Shown here: in pieces, positions 61,070-64,000 of the stretch
Numbering within the stretch: the stretch's first letter is position 1
Layout: each line of letters begins with the position of its first letter
NCBI GenBank assembly: GCA_026392415.1
Contig: JAPLCC010000017.1
Location: 124,001 to 188,000, forward strand
DNA: 64,000 nucleotides
From: Propionibacteriales bacterium
Lineage (GTDB): Bacteria > Actinomycetota > Actinomycetes > Propionibacteriales > Nocardioidaceae
Direction: 5' to 3'
Made by a program: the position numbers and the translations under genes
Notes under the pieces: model-generated
What the model was told of the DNA's origin: nothing
Databases searched by the model: none
Seen by the model: only the letters and a program-made list of their open reading frames with translations

Positions 61070-62211
61070 CGGCCCTGACGATCCCCGCGATGGCGAACGC
61101 CCACTCCCATGCGTTCCACCGCGCGCTGCGCGGCCGGACCCAGCAGGGCACCGGGAGCTTCTGGACCTGGCGCGAGCAGATGTACGACCTGGCCGGCCGA
61201 CTCACCCCGGACCTCTACCACGAGCTCGCCCGCGCCACCTACGCCGAGATGGTGGCCGGCGGCATCGGCGCGGTGGGGGAGTTCCACTACCTGCACCACC
61301 AGCCCGACGGGACGCCGTACGACGACCCGAACGAGATGGGGCGCGCCCTGCTCGCCGCCGCGGATGACGCGGGGATCCGGATCCGGTTGCTCGACACCTG
61401 CTACCTCACGGCCGGGATCGGCCAGCCGGCCGAGGGCGTGCAGCGCCGGTTCAGCGACGGCAGCGCCGAGGCCTGGGCCGAGCGTGTTGCGGCCTTCGAC
61501 GACGACCGGGTCGGTGCGGCGATCCACAGCGTCCGCGCCGTGCCGAAGGACCAGATGGCCGTCGTGGCGGGCTGGGCACTCTCCGCGGGGAGGCCGGTCC
61601 ACGCCCACCTGTCCGAACAGCCGGCCGAGAACGACGCCTGCCTGGCGGCGTACGGCCTGACTCCGACGGAGGTGCTCGCCGAGGCGGGCGTCCTGGGACC
61701 CCGCACGACCCTCGTCCACGCCACCCATCTGACCGACTCCGACGTCCGCACGATCGGCGACTCCGGCTGCTTCGTCTGCATGTGTCCCACGACCGAGCGC
61801 GACCTCGCGGACGGACTCGGCCGGGCGTCCGACCTGCGCGCCGCCGGCGCCCGGATCTCCCTCGGCTCCGACAGCCACGCGATCATCGACCTGTTCGAGG
61901 AGATGCGCGGCGTCGAGATGCACGACCGGTTGCGGACCGGCGTCCGCGGCCACTGGTCGGCCCGCGCCCTGCTCGACTGCGCGACCGTCGACGGCCATGC
62001 CTCGCTCGGACTCGATGACGCGGGCGTCGTGACGATCGACCCGGCCAGCCCCCGCACCGCCGGCACCGGAGCGGACGACCACACCGCTGTGTTCGCCGCG
62101 GCGGCCGCCGACGTCACCCAGGTCGTCATCGACGGCCACGTGGTCTTCGACGGCGACCACGGGCGCGTCGGACGCGACCTGGCCGCTGCGATCGACAAGG
62201 TGTGGCAATGA
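61066..62211 (+). CDS. hutF: formimidoylglutamate deiminase, N-terminally short
   Basis: Amidohydrolase of 381 aa converting formimidoylglutamate to N-formylglutamate and ammonia. Metal ligands appear in [14 protein letters not shown] (H-x-H), and motifs [34 protein letters not shown] and [15 protein letters not shown] are complete. Family members are commonly about 440-455 aa with some 50-60 residues ahead of the H-x-H; here only about 12 precede it, and the start GTG at 61066 lies on the amidase stop codon. Either a genuine short form or a deletion. It precedes hutI with a 4-bp overlap. Confidence 0.88.
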   Translation: MTALTIPAMANAHSHAFHRALRGRTQQGTGSFWTWREQMYDLAGRLTPDLYHELARATYAEMVAGGIGAVGEFHYLHHQPDGTPYDDPNEMGRALLAAADDAGIRIRLLDTCYLTAGIGQPAEGVQRRFSDGSAEAWAERVAAFDDDRVGAAIHSVRAVPKDQMAVVAGWALSAGRPVHAHLSEQPAENDACLAAYGLTPTEVLAEAGVLGPRTTLVHATHLTDSDVRTIGDSGCFVCMCPTTERDLADGLGRASDLRAAGARISLGSDSHAIIDLFEEMRGVEMHDRLRTGVRGHWSARALLDCATVDGHASLGLDDAGVVTIDPASPRTAGTGADDHTAVFAAAAADVTQVVIDGHVVFDGDHGRVGRDLAAAIDKVWQ

Positions 62212-63356
62212 GCACCCTGGTCACCAACATCGGCGAACTCGTCACGAACGACCCGGCGGCCGACGACCTGCTGGGACTTCGGACCGATGCCGCGGTCGTG
62301 ATCGACGGCGGCCTGGTGACCTGGGTGGGCGCTGCATCCGCCGCACCGGCCGCGGACGAGGTCATCGACGTCGGCGGCGCGGCCGTGCTACCGGGGTTCG
62401 TCGACAGCCACAGCCACCTGGTCTTCGCTGGCGACCGCGCACCGGAGTTCCGGGCGAGGATGGCGGGGGAGTCGTACGCCGCCGGCGGCATCCGCACGAC
62501 CGTCGCGGCCACCAGGGCCGCTTCCGACGCGGATCTCGAAGCCGGCGTCGCGCGACTGGTGGCCGAGATGCGCAGCCAGGGCACGACGACCGTCGAGATC
62601 AAGTCCGGCTACGGCCTGACCGTTGATGACGAGGCCCGCTCGCTTCGGATCGCCAGCGCCTTCACCACCGAGACCACCTTCCTCGGCGCCCACGTCGTCC
62701 CGCCCGAGTACGCCGACGACCCGGCCGGCTACGTCGCGCTGGTCACCGGTCCGATGCTCACCGCTGCGGCGCCGTACGCCCGCTGGATCGACGTGTTCTG
62801 CGAGCGGGGCGCCTTCGACGCCGATCAGGCGCGTGCCATTCTCTCGGCCGGCGCGGCCCTCGGGCTCCGTGGTCGGCTGCACGCCAATCAGCTCGGGCCC
62901 GGCCCCGGTGTCCAGCTCGCCGCGGAGCTCGGGCTCGCCGCGGTCGACCACTGCACGTACCTCTCCGACGACGACGTCCACGCGCTCCGCGACACCGAGA
63001 CGGTCGCGACGTTGCTGCCCGGCGTGGAGTTCAGCACCCGCCAGCCCTACCCGGACGCGCGGTCGCTGGTGGATGCCGGCGTCACGGTGGCCCTGGCCAG
63101 CGACTGCAACCCCGGGTCGTCGTACACGAGCTCGCTGCCGTTCTGCATCGCCCTTGCGGTGCGCGACATGGGTCTCACCCCGGCCGAGGCCGTGTGGGCC
63201 GCAACCGCCGGCGGTGCGGAAGCGCTCGGTCGGTCCGACGTGGGATCGCTGGTGCCCGGGTCGCGAGCCGATCTGGTCCTCCTCGACGCCCCGAGTCACG
63301 TCCACCTGGCCTACCGCCCGGGTGTCCCGCTGGTCGCGCGAACCTGGGTCTCCTAG
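62208..63356 (+). CDS. hutI: imidazolonepropionase
   Basis: Third step of histidine catabolism, opening imidazolone propionate to formimidoylglutamate (382 aa). The metal motif [16 protein letters not shown], the KSGYGL segment ([16 protein letters not shown]), HANQLGPG, and [14 protein letters not shown] are family signatures. The ATG at 62208 overlaps hutF by 4 bp. This gene is intact and of normal length. Confidence 0.95.
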   Translation: MSTLVTNIGELVTNDPAADDLLGLRTDAAVVIDGGLVTWVGAASAAPAADEVIDVGGAAVLPGFVDSHSHLVFAGDRAPEFRARMAGESYAAGGIRTTVAATRAASDADLEAGVARLVAEMRSQGTTTVEIKSGYGLTVDDEARSLRIASAFTTETTFLGAHVVPPEYADDPAGYVALVTGPMLTAAAPYARWIDVFCERGAFDADQARAILSAGAALGLRGRLHANQLGPGPGVQLAAELGLAAVDHCTYLSDDDVHALRDTETVATLLPGVEFSTRQPYPDARSLVDAGVTVALASDCNPGSSYTSSLPFCIALAVRDMGLTPAEAVWAATAGGAEALGRSDVGSLVPGSRADLVLLDAPSHVHLAYRPGVPLVARTWVS

Positions 63357-63365
63357 AGTCGGAGC

Positions 63366-63929
63366 ATGACGGGCAGGCGCAGGATCTGGTTGACGGTGGG
63401 TGGCGTCCTCCTCGTTGTCGTGGTGGTCGGTGCGCTGGTGTTCCAGCCCTGGCTGCTCTTCATCGACAAGGAGGTCGACGACGGCGACGACGCCAGCGAG
63501 GTCGTCGGTACGGCGAGCGCCGGGCTCTCCGACACGGCCGTCCCCGAGGCGTCCGGCACCGTGAGGACGCGCGTCGAGCTGGCCTCCGGCAGTTTCATCG
63601 ACGCCGAGCACGGCACCTCCGGCGAGGCGAAGATCTATCGCCGCAGCGACGGCAGCCGGTTCGTGCTCCTCGACGGACTCGACACCTCCAACGGCCCGGA
63701 CCTGCACGTCTGGATCACCGACCAGGAGAGCGGCGGCGGCTGCGACGGCTGCTTCGATTCGTGGAGCAACTACGACAACGGCGACTACGTGAAGCTCGGC
63801 GAGCTCAAGGGCAACAAGGGCAGCTCGCGCTACGAGATTCCGGAAGGTGCCGACCTCACGGAGATGTTGTCCGTCGTGATCTGGTGCGACAAGTTCAACG
63901 TCGCCTTCGGCACCGCCGCGATCGCCTGA
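63366..63929 (+). CDS. membrane-anchored DM13 domain protein
   Basis: A 187-aa protein with one N-terminal transmembrane helix (about 7-28) and an extracellular DM13 domain. The domain carries EHGTSGEAKIYRRSDGS, FVLLDGLDTSNGPDLHVWIT, GELKGNKGSSRYEIP and SVVIWCDKFNVAFGTA. DM13 domains are proposed redox/electron-transfer modules using a cysteine, here in WCDKF. It lies 9 bp after hutI but no functional link is evident. Confidence 0.88.
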   Translation: MTGRRRIWLTVGGVLLVVVVVGALVFQPWLLFIDKEVDDGDDASEVVGTASAGLSDTAVPEASGTVRTRVELASGSFIDAEHGTSGEAKIYRRSDGSRFVLLDGLDTSNGPDLHVWITDQESGGGCDGCFDSWSNYDNGDYVKLGELKGNKGSSRYEIPEGADLTEMLSVVIWCDKFNVAFGTAAIA

Positions 63930-63948
63930 TCAGCGCGAGACCCTGACC

Positions 63949-64000
63949 GTGCAGCACTTCCGGATCACCTCCCCGCACGCGCTGACCGACGACGTCATCG
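63949..64000 (+). CDS. 5' end of a gene cut by the window edge
   Basis: A GTG at 63949 opens a frame (residues QHFRITSPHALTDDVI) to the end of the window. The start resembles N-termini of DUF389/TIGR00341 proteins, but 17 codons are too few to name it. Confidence 0.35.
   Translation, partial: MQHFRITSPHALTDDVI

Overview
The window is high-GC DNA, densely packed with genes that often overlap by 4 bp (ATGA/GTGA). Gene content and order point to an actinobacterium, most likely Nocardioidaceae (Nocardioides-like). This is inferred from an F420-type luciferase-fold oxidoreductase, a DUF4191/RDD/lipA/lipB/sucB block syntenic with Mycobacterium and Streptomyces, a clgR-type regulator, SigE-type ECF sigma, Lhr-Nei2 pair, and intergenic palindromic repeats of a kind I associate with Nocardioides. 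No rRNA, tRNA, CRISPR, phage or transposase gene was seen.

Layout. 0-16.5 kb: nitrogen and lipoate/2-oxoacid metabolism. It holds a type III glutamine synthetase, an RDD protein, two secreted proteins, DUF4191, lipA, an ABC exporter-like pair, lipB, a TIGR01777 epimerase, sucB (E2 with two lipoyl domains), pepA and gcvT. 16.5-22.5 kb: a + strand run of PhzF-like, thyA, folA, LLM oxidoreductase, dapA and RNase J. 22.5-23.4 kb: a MerR regulator and small membrane protein with a MerR-type operator. 23.5-38.9 kb: ftsK, a RodZ-like fusion, rimO, pgsA, then a 7.7-kb gene for a secreted nuclease/double 5'-nucleotidase, then cinA and clgR. 38.9-45.3 kb: HtpX, Nei2-type glycosylase and the 1,533-residue helicase Lhr. 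45.3-52 kb: a sortase-like protein, ECF sigma plus putative anti-sigma, MFS, TfoX-like, alpha/beta hydrolase, and an ArsR-SRPBCC-MDMPI operon. 51.6-54.3 kb: NAD salvage (pncB fused in frame to pncA, then the regulator nrtR) behind a near-perfect NrtR palindrome. 54.3-55.8 kb: an orphan adenine DNA methyltransferase. 55.8-63.4 kb: an IclR regulator and a histidine-utilisation operon (hutH-hutU-M20 amidase-hutF-hutI). 63.4-64 kb: a DM13 protein and the start of a further gene.

The strongest observations are these. (1) A 2,559-residue secreted protein joins an ExeM/NucH-type DNase to two tandem complete 5'-nucleotidases, a possible one-polypeptide extracellular DNA-to-nucleoside-plus-phosphate machine, placed inside the usually tight pgsA-cinA-clgR block. 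(2) A 39-bp intergenic repeat, identical to one at 4.4 kb and exactly 13 codons long, sits in frame between pncB and pncA and contributes to an open fused frame. (3) The hut operon carries four anomalies in a row: an amber codon in hutH, a +1 frameshift in hutU, a repeat element inside the amidase and a short HutF N-terminus. (4) A family of short palindromic repeats shares termini and supplies the C-terminal codons and stops of two convergent genes.
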